64,000 nt of DNA from Accumulibacter phosphatis (GCF_000024165.1 NC_013194.1:4278001-4342000), one strand, 5' to 3'. Shown: positions 1-12,605, numbered from the stretch's first letter. Translations and numbers: made by a program. Notes: generated by a model not told the origin, from the sequence alone.

Positions 1-119
1 TCGGTCACAAGGCCGGCAGCCGCATGCCCTATGCGCTGGGCAGTCTGCGCGCGGCGCGCTTTCTCTCCGACCGGTCGCACGGCCTCTTCGACATGCAGGA
101 CGTACTCGGCCTGCGCTGA
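1..119 (+). CDS. dapB: 4-hydroxy-tetrahydrodipicolinate reductase, C-terminal end (partial)
   Basis: Only the last 38 codons are inside the window, ending at TGA 117-119. They read GHKAGSRMPYALGSLRAARF..., then DMQDVLGLR. This matches the C-terminus of DapB, where a conserved H-K-A-x-S-R-M stretch and a terminal D-M-x-D-V-L are typical. DapB reduces dihydrodipicolinate with NAD(P)H in the lysine/diaminopimelate pathway in the cytoplasm. A dapB-carA-carB order is common in proteobacteria and supports the call; here a signalling gene lies between dapB and carA. The start and catalytic part are outside the window. Confidence 0.85.
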   Translation, partial: GHKAGSRMPYALGSLRAARFLSDRSHGLFDMQDVLGLR

Positions 120-152
120 CCACCGGCCGAAGCGCATCCGCGAGCACTAGGA

Positions 153-1358
153 GTGAAGACCGCGTCGCTTGCCAGAAAGCTTGCCGGGGCACTTGGCGGT
201 GCCGGCGAGCGTGAACTGGACCTGTTGATGTCGACGCTGGCCAGCCGTGCCCCCGAACTCGCGGCGCCGCTGACGCACGTGCTGGAAGCGGCCAACCGCC
301 TGCTCGAACAGTATGTCAGCGAGCGCAGCGCGCACAGCGCGCTGTCGGGTGACGCCTTTTCCGATTGGCATCTGCAGGACGGGCGGATCGTCGCCGGCCG
401 GCGCTGGAAGACGCTCCTCGGCTATGCCAAGGATGAACTGCCCGACAGCATCGTCGCTTGGCGTGCGCAGGCCCACCCTGGTGACCTGAAGGCCTTCGAC
501 ACGGCGCTTGCCGCTCACGCACTCGGCAGGTGCGGTTTCTTCCGGACGACGTGCCGTCTGCGCACCCGGACCGGCGGCTGGCAGTGGCTGCTGCTCAAAG
601 GGCGAATAGTCGCCCGCAACGAACGCGCCGAGCCGCTGCGCATGCTGCTGCTGCAACGCGACATCAGCGACTTCAAGCAGGCCGAAGAAGCCGCCGTAGT
701 CGCCAAGGAGGCTGCCGAAGCGGCCAACCGGGCCCGCGGCACTTTCCTGGCGAACATGAGTCACGAGATTCGCACGCCAATGAACGGGATCATCGGCATG
801 ACCGATCTGGCGCTCGATACGCGGCTTGACGCCGAGCAGCGCCACTATCTGAAGACGGTCAAATCCTCGGCGGAGTCCTTGCTCGCGATCGTGAACGACA
901 TTCTCGACTTCTCCAAGATCGAGGCCGGCAAGCTGCGCTTCGAGGAAGTGCCATTCTCCTTGTCGAACCTGGTCTATGACGTCGCGCGCGCGCAGGCGCT
1001 GATGGCGCACGCCAAGGGACTGGAGCTCATCGTCGCGGTGGCGGACGCGGTACCCGGGAGATTGATCGGCGATCCCGCGCGGCTGCGGCAGGTGCTCGCC
1101 AATCTGATCGGCAATGCCATCAAGTTCACCGAACGTGGCGAGATCGCCGTGGCCGTCGAGGTCGAGGAAAGCGCCGGCGGGTCAGTCATCCTGCGCTTCA
1201 GCGTTCGCGATACCGGCATCGGCATACCGCTTGACCGGCAGGCCGCCATTTTTGAAGCGTTTTCCCAGGGCGACGATTCGACGACGCGACGTTTCGGTGG
1301 CACCGGACTGGGCCTGACGATCTGCCGCCATCTGGTGCAAATGATGGGCGGCCGACTA
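153..1358 (+). pseudogene. Hybrid sensor histidine kinase, 5' part, interrupted by IS630-family element
   Basis: This is the N-terminal 402 codons of a BarA-like hybrid kinase. A PAS_3-like domain lies at about residues 68-180 and HisKA around FLANMSHEIRTPMNG with phospho-acceptor His204. The HATPase N box (NLIGNAIKF), G1 (DTGIGIP) and G2 (FGGTGLGLTI) follow. No transmembrane segment is visible, so it is probably cytosolic. The insertion falls just after the G2 box, at a TA at 1357-1358. Translation now runs 16 codons into the element and stops at 1406, giving a 417-residue product with a nearly whole kinase core but no receiver or Hpt domain. Start: GTG 153 overlaps its AGGAG, so the true start may lie downstream, for example ATG 228. 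Restored with the 3' part, the gene would encode 854 residues. Confidence 0.85.
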
Positions 1359-2605
1359 GTAGTTCGTTTCAACAATAAACATGAAGATTCGGCGATACTG
1401 AGATGATTTCAAGACGTTTGTGCGTGAGGTGTGGTCATGTCGGGAAAGACGAGTCGGGCGGCACTGGCCTTGACGGCGGCGGAAGAGGAGATGCTCGGGG
1501 ATCTGGCCCGGTCGAGAACGGCGCCGGTACGTGAAGCCGAGAGGGCGAAGATTCTCCTGGCGTACGTGGAGAACCGGTCGATTACTGAAGTCATGCGCCG
1601 AGTGGGAGTCGGACGTACGACGGTGTACAAGTGTATCGACAAAGCCCTGGCCGATGGTGTGGCGGCTGGGCTGAAGGATGCCTATCATCGCCCGCATGAG
1701 CCTGAGATTGGCGAGGAGGCCAAGGCCTGGGTCGTCAGTTTGGCGTGTACCAAACCGAAAGATCATGGACGGGCAGCGGAAGTGTGGTCGATTTCGGCGT
1801 TGGCGGAATTTGTCTCGAGCCATGCCGAGGAGGCCGGCCATCCGCGTTTGGCGCAAGCGGGCAAGAGTACCGTCTGGCGGATTCTCAACGAGCGGCAGAT
1901 CAAGCCGCACAAGATCCGCTATTACCTGGAGCGGCGTGACCCGGATTTCGACCGGAAGATGCAAGAGGTTCTGATGGTTTATCAGGATGTGGCTTTGTAC
2001 CGGGAGGGGGCTGTTCATGATGCGCGTCCCAATCCGATCTACACCGTGAGCGTCGACGAGAAGCCAGGTGTTCAGGCGCTGGGTCTGACGGCGCCGGACT
2101 TGCCCCCGGTGCCTGACAAGGCGGCCACCCTCGGGCGCGATTACGAGTACGTTCGCCATGGCACCGTCTCGATTCTGGCTGGCATCGATCTGCACTCCGG
2201 TCATATCTTCGAGCGAGTCGAGGATCGGCACCGTAGCGCTGAATTCATTGAGTTGCTCAAGGACATCGACGCCCACTATCCTCCAGAGGCGCTTGTTCGT
2301 CTCGTCCTCGACAATCATTCGGCACACATCTCGAAGGAAACCCGGGCGTTCCTTGCGACGCGTCCTGGGCGCTTCGAGTATGTCCACACCCCCAAACACG
2401 GCTCGTGGCTCAACCTCATCGAGTGCGCCTTCTCGAAGATGGCTCGCACCTTCTTGCGACATATCCGCGTCAGTTCTCTAGACGAACTCAAGACACGCAT
2501 CCGCCAAGGGGTCGACGAGATGAACGCGGCCCCAGTCGTCTTTCGTTGGAAGAAGTTCGATCTCGCCATAGCCTAATATGTATATGTTTTAACGGAACGA
2601 ACTAC
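1359..2605 (+). mobile_element. Complete IS630-family insertion sequence (1247 bp)
   Basis: The left end starts GTAGTTCGTT and the right end reads the same ten bases on the reverse strand, with weaker matching further in. The element is flanked by a TA duplication (1357-1358 and 2606-2607), the usual IS630/mariner target. One transposase gene fills it. Deleting the element plus one TA rejoins the host reading frame as ...GGRL-GVESVEG..., which proves the boundaries. Intact ends and an intact transposase indicate a recent insertion. Confidence 0.93.
1437..2576 (+). CDS. IS630-family transposase
   Basis: A 379-residue DDE transposase that fills the element at 1359-2605. The N-terminal third carries a helix-turn-helix region (SITEVMRRVGVGRTTVYKCI). 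The catalytic core shows the three acidic positions in VSVDEKPG, LVLDNHSAH and NLIECAFSK, the normal D...D...E pattern of the IS630/Tc1-mariner superfamily. It catalyses cut-and-paste transposition into TA dinucleotides. There is no frameshift or premature stop, so it is probably active. I chose ATG 1437; an upstream in-frame GTG at 1431 would add two residues. It has the same orientation as the interrupted kinase gene. Confidence 0.93.
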   Translation: MSGKTSRAALALTAAEEEMLGDLARSRTAPVREAERAKILLAYVENRSITEVMRRVGVGRTTVYKCIDKALADGVAAGLKDAYHRPHEPEIGEEAKAWVVSLACTKPKDHGRAAEVWSISALAEFVSSHAEEAGHPRLAQAGKSTVWRILNERQIKPHKIRYYLERRDPDFDRKMQEVLMVYQDVALYREGAVHDARPNPIYTVSVDEKPGVQALGLTAPDLPPVPDKAATLGRDYEYVRHGTVSILAGIDLHSGHIFERVEDRHRSAEFIELLKDIDAHYPPEALVRLVLDNHSAHISKETRAFLATRPGRFEYVHTPKHGSWLNLIECAFSKMARTFLRHIRVSSLDELKTRIRQGVDEMNAAPVVFRWKKFDLAIA

Positions 2606-3966
2606 TAGGGGTCGAGAGTGTCGAGGGCCAGAGTTCGTGTTTCCACTTTACCAGCCGTTTTGCGGCCGAGCCGACAGCCGTCGCTGCACCCACTAGCCGG
2701 TCGTTCGCCGGTCAGCGCGCTTTGCTGCTCGAACAGCATCCCATCGTCGCGGCGCAACTCGCTGCAACGTTGCAGAAGTATGGGATCGAACCATCGGTGG
2801 TCGAGGATCCAGCGCAGGCCGTGAAGATCATCGACCACTCGCGGGCCGGCGGTGCCGCCTTCGACTTCGTGCTGATCGACGCGCTGGTGCCGCCGCCCGG
2901 AGGGCTGGCGCTGGCCACATCGTGGCAGGGAGGCGGTTGTCCGGAAAAACTGATCGTTCTGCTGACCACCGAACAGCAGCGCCAGGACCTGGGCCGCCTG
3001 CGGGCGCTCGGTGTTGGCACCCATCTCGTCAAGCCGATCGCCGCCGACGATCTGCTGGAAGCCCTGAGACTCGTGTCGGGAACCGCCGACGATGCGACGC
3101 CATTTCTCGCGTCGTTCGACTTCCCTGCAGATCCGGTGGACAGTCGCGCGCGCGCCATCGAGGTCCTGCTGGTCGAAGACAATCCGGTCAATCAGGAACT
3201 GGCCCGGCGTCTGCTCGAGAAGCGTGCGTACCGGGTGACGCTGGCCAATAATGGTGCCGAAGCGATCGAGCAGTTCGAGCAGAAGCGTTTCGATGTGATT
3301 CTGATGGACATGCAGATGCCGGTCATGGGCGGTATCGAAGCGACGGAATCGATTCGGGCGCGCGAAATGAGGCGCAGTTGGGTGATGGCTGACGAGATCC
3401 GGCCGGTGCGCATCATTGCCATGACAGCCAACGCCATGGAAGGGGATCGAGACCGCTGCCTGCAGGCGGGAATGAACGATTACCTGGCCAAGCCGATCAG
3501 GCCGCAGGACCTGTATGCGGCAATGGATCGCTGCCTGGCGCCAGCAGACAGCGCTGACCTGGGAGCGCCGCCTCCGAGCGGCATCACGCTCACAGCCACC
3601 TCGCTCGATCTGGCAGCGGCAGCGCGTGACCTCGGCGACCGTGATCTGTTGCTGACCATGGCCCAGATGCTGCTCGATGAGTGGAATCACCACCTGACCC
3701 AGATCAGATCGAGCCTCAACGGCCGGCAGGGTGCACAGCTTTCGCTGGCCGCCCATACGCTGAAGAGCCTGCTGGCCATTTTTCACGCCGAGAAGGCGCG
3801 CGGCATGGCGGTCGAACTCGAAAGCGCCGCCAAGGAGTCCGCGCATACGGTTGACTGGACACGCTGCACCCGGATTGTCGACTCGCTGACCACGGAAATG
3901 GATCGCCTGAAGCCCGAGATCGAGCGCTTTGCGCGCCGGCAACAAGGGGTCTGGAACGCCTGGTAG
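2606..3966 (+). pseudogene. Hybrid sensor histidine kinase, 3' part (REC-REC-Hpt)
   Basis: This continues the kinase at 153-1358 in the same frame once the IS630 element is removed. It begins with the last strand of the ATPase domain (CFHFTSRF), then a first receiver with a divergent acidic site (VLIDALVP, Asp493 of the restored protein). A canonical second receiver follows (VLLVEDNPVNQELARRLLEK, phospho-acceptor Asp636 in ILMDMQMP, Lys in LAKPIRP). A C-terminal Hpt domain has His785 in AAHTLKSL. The fragment has no good start of its own; a TTG at 2722 could initiate a receiver-Hpt product. The relay chain His-Asp-His is therefore physically separated from the kinase core in this genome. Confidence 0.85.
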
Positions 3967-4045
3967 CGGCTGGCGATGACGCCATCGACCTCTTCCCGAA
4001 GTCGATGCGCAGCGTGGAATTGCCCAAAAGCGGGGTGCGCTCCGG

Positions 4046-4103
4046 TATAATCCTGCGGCTTGCGAGTATCCGAGCGGGAGGGCCGTACGCCCGTCCCGCT
4101 TTT
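4046..4103 (+). promoter_or_regulatory. carA promoter -10 and leader hairpin (possible attenuator)
   Basis: A perfect TATAAT lies at 4046-4051; no convincing -35 is seen at the usual spacing. About 20 bases downstream AGCGGGAGGGC (4073-4083) can pair with GCCCGTCCCGCT (4089-4100), with one bulged C and a CGTAC loop, followed by TTTT (4100-4103). A terminator-like stem between a promoter and the carA start at 4162 is what a transcription attenuator looks like. It could instead be the terminator of the kinase gene that ends at 3966. Confidence 0.5.
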
Positions 4104-4161
4104 GCGTATCTGAAGCCCGGACCGGCAACGCATTCATCAGCAGTACCAACAGGAGTCTTGC

Positions 4162-5302
4162 GTGTCCTTGTTACCCACTCTCCCGCCTGCGATCCTCGCC
4201 CTCGCCGATGGCACGATTTTTCGTGGCCAGGCCATCGGGGCGGCAGGCAGCACGAGCGGCGAGGTCGTTTTCAATACGGCGATGACCGGCTACCAGGAGA
4301 TACTTACCGACCCCTCCTACTGCCGCCAGATCGTCACCCTCACCTATCCCCACATCGGCAACGTCGGTTGCAACGCCGATGACTTCGAGTCGCGGGGCAA
4401 CCATGCCGCCGGACTCGTCATTCGTGATCTGCCGATTCGCGCCGAGAGCTGGCGCTTGCAGGAAACGTTGGGAGGCTATCTGCAGAAGCACGGCATTGTC
4501 GCGATCGCCGGCATCGATACACGCAAGCTCACCCGCATCCTGCGTGAAAAAGGCGCGCAGGCGGGTTGTCTCATGGCCGGCGAAGTCGATGAAACGCGGG
4601 CTGTCGCCGAGGCTCGCGCCTTCCCCGGTCTTGCCGGGATGGATCTGGCCAAGGTCGTCAGCACCGCCACACCCTACGAGTGGTCCGCCGGCAAGTGGAG
4701 CCTCACCGGCTATCGCCCGGTGCCTGTGGCGCAATGGCACGTCGTCGCCTACGACTTCGGCGTCAAGCACAACATCCTGCGCATGCTTGCCGCCCGCGGC
4801 TGCAGGCTGACGGTCGTACCGGCACAGACCTCGGCAGCCGAGGTGCTCGACCGGCGGCCTGATGGCGTCTTCCTGTCCAACGGCCCCGGCGACCCCGAAC
4901 CCTGCGACTACGCCATCACGGCGATCCGGGAACTGCTCGCCGCCGGCCTCCCCACCTTCGGCATCTGCCTCGGCCATCAACTCCTGGCCCTGGCTTCCAG
5001 TGCCCGGACACTGAAGATGAAATTCGGACACCACGGAGCCAACCACCCGGTCAAGGACCTGCGGACCGGCCAGGTGCTGATCACCAGCCAGAATCACGGC
5101 TTTGCCGTGGATAGTGATAGTCTGCCCGGCAACCTGCTGGCGACGCATGCCTCGCTGTTCGACGGCTCCCTGCAAGGCATTGCGCGCAGCGACTTGCCGG
5201 CCTTTTCGTTCCAGGGCCACCCGGAAGCCAGCCCCGGACCGCACGACATCGCCTACCTGTTCGATCGGTTTGTGACGATGATGCACGATACGAAGGCGCA
5301 AC

Positions 5303-5310
<8 letters not shown>
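4162..5310 (+). CDS. carA: Carbamoyl-phosphate synthase small (glutaminase) subunit
   Basis: A 382-residue class I glutamine amidotransferase subunit. It releases ammonia from glutamine and channels it to CarB to make carbamoyl phosphate for arginine and pyrimidine synthesis. The N-terminal CPSase_sm domain is at 1-150. The C-terminal GATase holds the nucleophile Cys269 in FGICLGHQ and the His353/Glu355 pair in FQGHPEA, at the same residue numbers as the E. coli enzyme. The GTG start at 4162 is supported by AGGAG at 4151-4155, six bases upstream. The stop overlaps the carB start by eight bases, so the two are translationally coupled. A terminator-like leader hairpin precedes it. Confidence 0.97.
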
Positions 5311-8509
<3,199 letters not shown>

Positions 8510-8578
8510 TTAACCTCCCCGACGCGCATCGGCGGCCCTTTCCGGGGTTTCGATGGCGTGCCGCTGGCCGCGAATGAT

Positions 8579-9055
8579 ATGAGCAAGATACCCCTTACCG
8601 TCCATGGCGCGGAAAAACTCCGAGCCGAACTGCATCATCTGAAGACTGTCGAGCGCCCGCGCGCGATCGCGGCGATTGCCGAGGCACGCTCCCATGGCGA
8701 CCTCTCCGAAAACGCCGAGTACGATGCGGCCAAGGAAAGGCAGGGCTTTGTCGAGGGACGCATCAAGGAGGTCGAGAGCAAGCTGGCCAATGCCCAGATC
8801 ATCGACCCGAAACTGCTCGACGCCGATGGCCGTTGCGTTTTCGGAGCGACACTCGAACTCGAGGATCAGGAATCCGGCTCTCGCGTGAGTTACCAGATCG
8901 TCGGCGAAGATGAGGCCGACATCAAGGCGGGCAAGATTTCGATCAATTCGCCAATCGCGCGGGCGCTGATCGGCAAATTTGCCGGCGATATCGCCGAGGT
9001 CCAGGCGCCCGGCGGTGTTCGCGAATACGAAGTCCTCAACGTGCGCTACGAGTAG
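8579..9055 (+). CDS. greA: Transcription elongation factor GreA
   Basis: A 158-residue protein, the normal GreA length. The N-terminal coiled-coil finger (about 1-75) has the acidic tip motif GDLSENAEYDAAKE, which reaches into the RNA polymerase secondary channel and stimulates cleavage of backtracked RNA. The C-terminal FKBP-like domain (80-158) ends in GVREYEVLNVRYE, close to the family consensus. I chose ATG 8579 (MSKIPLTVHG) over an in-frame GTG at 8558 because family members begin with this sequence. It sits between carB and a DUF4149 membrane protein, an arrangement common in betaproteobacteria. Confidence 0.96.
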   Translation: MSKIPLTVHGAEKLRAELHHLKTVERPRAIAAIAEARSHGDLSENAEYDAAKERQGFVEGRIKEVESKLANAQIIDPKLLDADGRCVFGATLELEDQESGSRVSYQIVGEDEADIKAGKISINSPIARALIGKFAGDIAEVQAPGGVREYEVLNVRYE

Positions 9056-9063
9056 GCCTCGCG

Positions 9064-9528
9064 ATGCGACGCCTTACCGACGCCCTGTACGACGTAGTGC
9101 TGACGCTGTGGGTCGGGGGCTTGTGGACGATCGGCTACCTGGTGGCGCCGACGCTGTTCGCCGCGCTGAGCGCCGACCGCCAGTTGGCGGGCGGGCTCGC
9201 CGGCAAGCTGTTCGAATTGATCGGCTGGCTTGGGCTGGGCTGCGCGGCGTACCTGTTGCTCTACATGCTCCTGCGCGCAGGTATGGCCGCCCTGCGCCGC
9301 TGGACGTTCTGGCTGGTGGTGTTGATGCTGGTGCTCGGCGCAGTCAGCCTCTTCGGCGTCCAGCCGCTGCTCGCCCAACTGAAGGCAGACGCGCTACCAC
9401 GGGAAGTCATGGAAAGTGTATTGCGTAATCGCTTCGCGACATGGCACGGCGTGTCGAGCATCCTCTACCTCGTTCAGAGCGTGCTCGGATTGCTGCTCGT
9501 GCTCAGTTCCCGGCGAGGCAGCAAGTAG
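9064..9528 (+). CDS. DUF4149 family integral membrane protein
   Basis: A 154-residue hydrophobic protein with four likely transmembrane helices, near residues 9-31, 50-75, 82-103 and 130-150. The opening LYDVVLTLWVGGLWTIGYLVAPTLF is typical of DUF4149, a family with no established biochemical role. It starts eight bases after greA and is probably cotranscribed with it. The loop between helices 3 and 4 is polar and probably outside the membrane. In related genomes it commonly sits between greA and the yhbY/rlmE pair, as here. No function can be assigned beyond membrane location. Confidence 0.8.
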   Translation: MRRLTDALYDVVLTLWVGGLWTIGYLVAPTLFAALSADRQLAGGLAGKLFELIGWLGLGCAAYLLLYMLLRAGMAALRRWTFWLVVLMLVLGAVSLFGVQPLLAQLKADALPREVMESVLRNRFATWHGVSSILYLVQSVLGLLLVLSSRRGSK

Positions 9529-9572
9529 GCAAGCACGCCCTGGTCAGCCCGGGGAAGCGGCTGCGCGATCCT

Positions 9573-9932
9573 TCAGCGTTCCACAGACCCCTGGAAACTA
9601 CGCTTGCTGAGGCGCGGCGCGGCGCGTGCGGCATGGCGTCGGACAGTGCGCACCTGTTCAGCGGGCTGCGGGCGCCAGAGCACGAGCAGTTTACCGATAT
9701 GCTGTACGGGCGCCGCCTGCAGGCGCTCACACAGCATGTTGAGAAACGCTTCGCGCACTTGCCGGTCAGCGTTATGGACGCGCACCTTGATCAGCTCGTG
9801 ACTGATCAGACTGGCGTTGATCTCCCTGACGACCGATTCGGAGAGGCCCTTGTCGCTGATCGCCACAACCGGATGCAGCGAATGCGCGCGCGCGCGCAAA
9901 CTGCGGCGCTCGGTGGAACTGAGAGTGAGCAT
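9573..9932 (-). CDS. yhbY: YhbY-type CRM-domain RNA-binding protein
   Basis: A 119-residue protein with one CRM (KH-like) domain. Markers are the N-terminal LSSTERRSLRARAHSLHPVV and VVAISDKGLSESVVREINASL, corresponding to the conserved GxxGLTxxVxxEI helix of the family. YhbY binds pre-50S ribosomal particles and helps large-subunit maturation. Relative to E. coli (97 residues) it has a basic C-terminal extension of about 25 residues. I chose ATG 9932, with AAGG eight bases upstream, over an in-frame GTG at 9941. It is divergent from rlmE, another 23S rRNA maturation gene, with only 47 bases between their starts, so promoters must overlap the coding ends. Confidence 0.9.
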   Translation of the reverse strand: MLTLSSTERRSLRARAHSLHPVVAISDKGLSESVVREINASLISHELIKVRVHNADRQVREAFLNMLCERLQAAPVQHIGKLLVLWRPQPAEQVRTVRRHAARAAPRLSKRSFQGSVER

Positions 9933-9979
9933 GCTGGGCACCTTTTTCTTGAGGAACGCATTCTAGCGGGTTTCGGCCA

Positions 9980-10600
9980 ATGAATCGAAGCGCATCGAGC
10001 AACAGGTGGTTGCGCGAACATGTCAGCGACGCCTACGTACAGCGCGCCCGCGCAGAAGGCTACCGCTCGCGTGCCGCGTACAAGCTGATGGCAATCGACG
10101 ACACGGATCATCTGCTGCGCTCGGGCGATGTGATCGTTGACCTCGGCGCCAGCCCGGGCGGCTGGTCGCAGGTGGCGGCCAGGCGGCTGCAGGGCGGAGG
10201 TCGTGTCATCGCGGTGGACCTGCTGGAGATGGAGCCCCTGCGAGACGTCACCTTTCTACAAGGCGACTTCCGCGAACCGGACGTCATCGGTCGCTTGGAA
10301 ACCATACTCGCCGGCAAGAAGGTGGGGCTTGTGCTTTCCGATATGTCGCCCAATATCTCGGGTATCGCGGTTTGCGATCAGGCCCGGGGCATGCATCTGG
10401 CGGAACTCGGTCTGGAGTTTGCTTGCAAGTGGCTGAAACCAGAAGGGGCTTTTCTGGTCAAAGTCTTCCAGGGGCATGGTTTCGACGATTTTCTCGCGGC
10501 GATGCGAAAAGCGTTCAAGAGCGTTGCCTCACGCAAGCCGGATGCGTCGCGTGACCGCAGTCCGGAAATTTACTTGCTGGGCAAGACACTGAAGACCTGA
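9980..10600 (+). CDS. rlmE: 23S rRNA 2'-O-ribose U2552 methyltransferase
   Basis: A 206-residue RrmJ/FtsJ-family enzyme. It carries the SAM motif DLGASPGGWSQVA and the K-D-K-E catalytic positions in AAYKLMAID, LSDMSPNISG, FLVKVFQG and the C-terminal SPEIYLLGK. It methylates the A-loop uridine of 23S rRNA using S-adenosylmethionine, late in 50S assembly. It is divergent from yhbY and followed by ftsH, reproducing the conserved rlmE-ftsH-folP-glmM order. The gap to ftsH (about 120 bases) contains a TAGAAT that could serve as an internal -10 box. Confidence 0.97.
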   Translation: MNRSASSNRWLREHVSDAYVQRARAEGYRSRAAYKLMAIDDTDHLLRSGDVIVDLGASPGGWSQVAARRLQGGGRVIAVDLLEMEPLRDVTFLQGDFREPDVIGRLETILAGKKVGLVLSDMSPNISGIAVCDQARGMHLAELGLEFACKWLKPEGAFLVKVFQGHGFDDFLAAMRKAFKSVASRKPDASRDRSPEIYLLGKTLKT

Positions 10601-10721
10601 TCCGCGTGCCGAGATCATGATTGCTTCAGCGCACCTGAATCGGTTTAGAATGCTGTTTTCGTGGTAGATGGTCAAGCTTCCGGAGACGTCCCGACGCCGG
10701 CTACGCAGAAGAGGTGAAGCA

Positions 10722-12605
10722 TTGAATAACATGTTCAAGAATCTGGCAATATGGCTGGTAATCGGCCTCGTGCTGATGACGGTTTTCAACCAGTTCAATA
10801 CGCGCCAGGTAGCCCAGTCGTCAATGGAGTACTCGCAGTTCATTGAGGAGGTGGGCAAGGGAACAATCGCCAAAGTGGTGATCGAGGGCCGCGTGCTGAA
10901 AGCAACGACCACCGACGGCCGCAAGCTCACCAGCTACGCGCCGCCGGATCTGTGGATGGTCTCTGATCTGCTGAAGCACGGCGTCAAGATCGAAGCCAAG
11001 CCCGAAGAAGAGCAGTCGTTCCTGATGAGCATCTTCGTCAGCTGGTTCCCGATGCTGCTGCTGATCGGCGTCTGGGTCTTCTTCATGCGCCAGATGCAGG
11101 GCGGCGGCCGCGGTGGCGCCTTCTCGTTCGGCAAGAGCAAAGCGCGTTTGCTCGACGAATCGACAAACACCATCACCTTTGCCGACGTTGCGGGCTGCGA
11201 CGAGGCGAAGGAAGAAGTGTCCGAACTCGTCGATTTTCTGCGCGATCCCTCGAAATTCCAGAAGCTCGGTGGCCGGATCCCGAAAGGCGTGCTACTCGTC
11301 GGCAACCCGGGTACCGGCAAGACGCTGCTCGCCAAGGCAATCGCCGGCGAGGCCAAGGTGCCTTTCTTTTCCATCTCCGGTTCGGATTTCGTGGAAATGT
11401 TCGTCGGTGTGGGCGCGGCCCGTGTTCGCGACATGTTCGAGAACGCGAAGAAACACGCTCCGTGCATCATCTTCATTGACGAACTCGATGCGGTGGGCCG
11501 CCAGCGTGGGGCTGGTCTTGGCGGCGGAAACGACGAGCGTGAGCAGACACTGAACCAGATGCTGGTTGAGATGGATGGCTTCGAAGGCAGTGTCGGAGTC
11601 ATCGTGATCGCCGCCACCAACCGTCCCGACGTCCTCGATCCGGCGCTGATGCGTCCGGGGCGCTTCGACCGCCAGGTCGTCGTGCCACTCCCAGACATCC
11701 GCGGTCGCGAGCAGATTCTCGTCGTCCACATGCGCAAGGTGCCGCTGTCGCCCGACGTCAAGGCTGACATCATCGCTCGCGGTACGCCCGGTTTTTCCGG
11801 CGCCGACCTTGCGAATCTGGTCAATGAGGCCGCTCTCTTTGCCGCACGCGGCAACAAGCGCCTGGTTGACATGGAGGACTTCGAGAAGGCCAAAGACAAG
11901 ATCATGATGGGTGCCGAGCGACGCAGCATGGTCATGAACGAAGACGAGCGACGCAACACGGCCTACCACGAATCCGGTCATGCGGTGGTCGCCAAACTGA
12001 TGCCGAAATCCGATCCGGTTCACAAGGTGACGATCATCCCACGCGGGCGGGCACTAGGCCTGACCATGCAGTTGCCGGAAGAGGATCGTTACGCGTACGA
12101 CCGGGTGTACCTGATGAGCCGGATAGCCGTTCTTTTTGGTGGTCGTATCGCGGAAGAACTGTTCATGAACCAGATGACCACCGGGGCGTCGAACGACTTC
12201 GAGCGGGCAACGCAAATGGCCCGCGACATGGTCACTCGCTATGGCATGTCCGATGCACTGGGTCCGATGGTCTACGGCGAGAATGAAGGCGAGGTCTTTC
12301 TTGGTCGTTCGGTGACCACACACAAGAACATGTCCGAAGCGACCATGGAGAAGGTCGACGCGGAGATTCGCCGAATCATCGACGAGCAGTATGCGCTGGC
12401 ACGCAGGCTCCTCGAAGAGAACCGTAGCCGGGTCGAGGCCATGGCTACGGCGTTGCTCGAGCTCGAAACCATAGACAGCGATCAGATTGACGACATCATG
12501 GCCGGCAAGCCGCCGCGGCCACCGAAGCAACCGCAGAGCAGGTCCTCGAGCAGGCCGGACAACAACGCCCCCGACGCCGCACCGAGCGCCACGGCTCCTG
12601 CCTGA
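10722..12605 (+). CDS. ftsH: ATP-dependent zinc metalloprotease FtsH
   Basis: A 627-residue membrane-anchored AAA+ protease that degrades membrane and regulatory proteins. Two transmembrane helices flank a periplasmic region (about 8-26 and 105-122). The AAA module has Walker A GNPGTGKT, Walker B IIFIDELDA and the second region of homology ending in RPGRFDRQ. The zinc site is HESGH. The C-terminal tail is Ser/Pro/Ala-rich and variable. I chose TTG 10722 (read as Met, then NNMFKNLAIW) because GAGG at 10711 is correctly spaced for it; the next ATG at 10731 is too far from that site. It belongs to the rlmE-ftsH-folP-glmM cluster. Confidence 0.96.
   Translation: MNNMFKNLAIWLVIGLVLMTVFNQFNTRQVAQSSMEYSQFIEEVGKGTIAKVVIEGRVLKATTTDGRKLTSYAPPDLWMVSDLLKHGVKIEAKPEEEQSFLMSIFVSWFPMLLLIGVWVFFMRQMQGGGRGGAFSFGKSKARLLDESTNTITFADVAGCDEAKEEVSELVDFLRDPSKFQKLGGRIPKGVLLVGNPGTGKTLLAKAIAGEAKVPFFSISGSDFVEMFVGVGAARVRDMFENAKKHAPCIIFIDELDAVGRQRGAGLGGGNDEREQTLNQMLVEMDGFEGSVGVIVIAATNRPDVLDPALMRPGRFDRQVVVPLPDIRGREQILVVHMRKVPLSPDVKADIIARGTPGFSGADLANLVNEAALFAARGNKRLVDMEDFEKAKDKIMMGAERRSMVMNEDERRNTAYHESGHAVVAKLMPKSDPVHKVTIIPRGRALGLTMQLPEEDRYAYDRVYLMSRIAVLFGGRIAEELFMNQMTTGASNDFERATQMARDMVTRYGMSDALGPMVYGENEGEVFLGRSVTTHKNMSEATMEKVDAEIRRIIDEQYALARRLLEENRSRVEAMATALLELETIDSDQIDDIMAGKPPRPPKQPQSRSSSRPDNNAPDAAPSATAPA

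Noticed and set aside
8558..8578. Longer GreA reading from GTG 8558
   Set aside because: The extra seven residues are outside the family sequence, and ATG 8579 gives the standard 158-residue protein.
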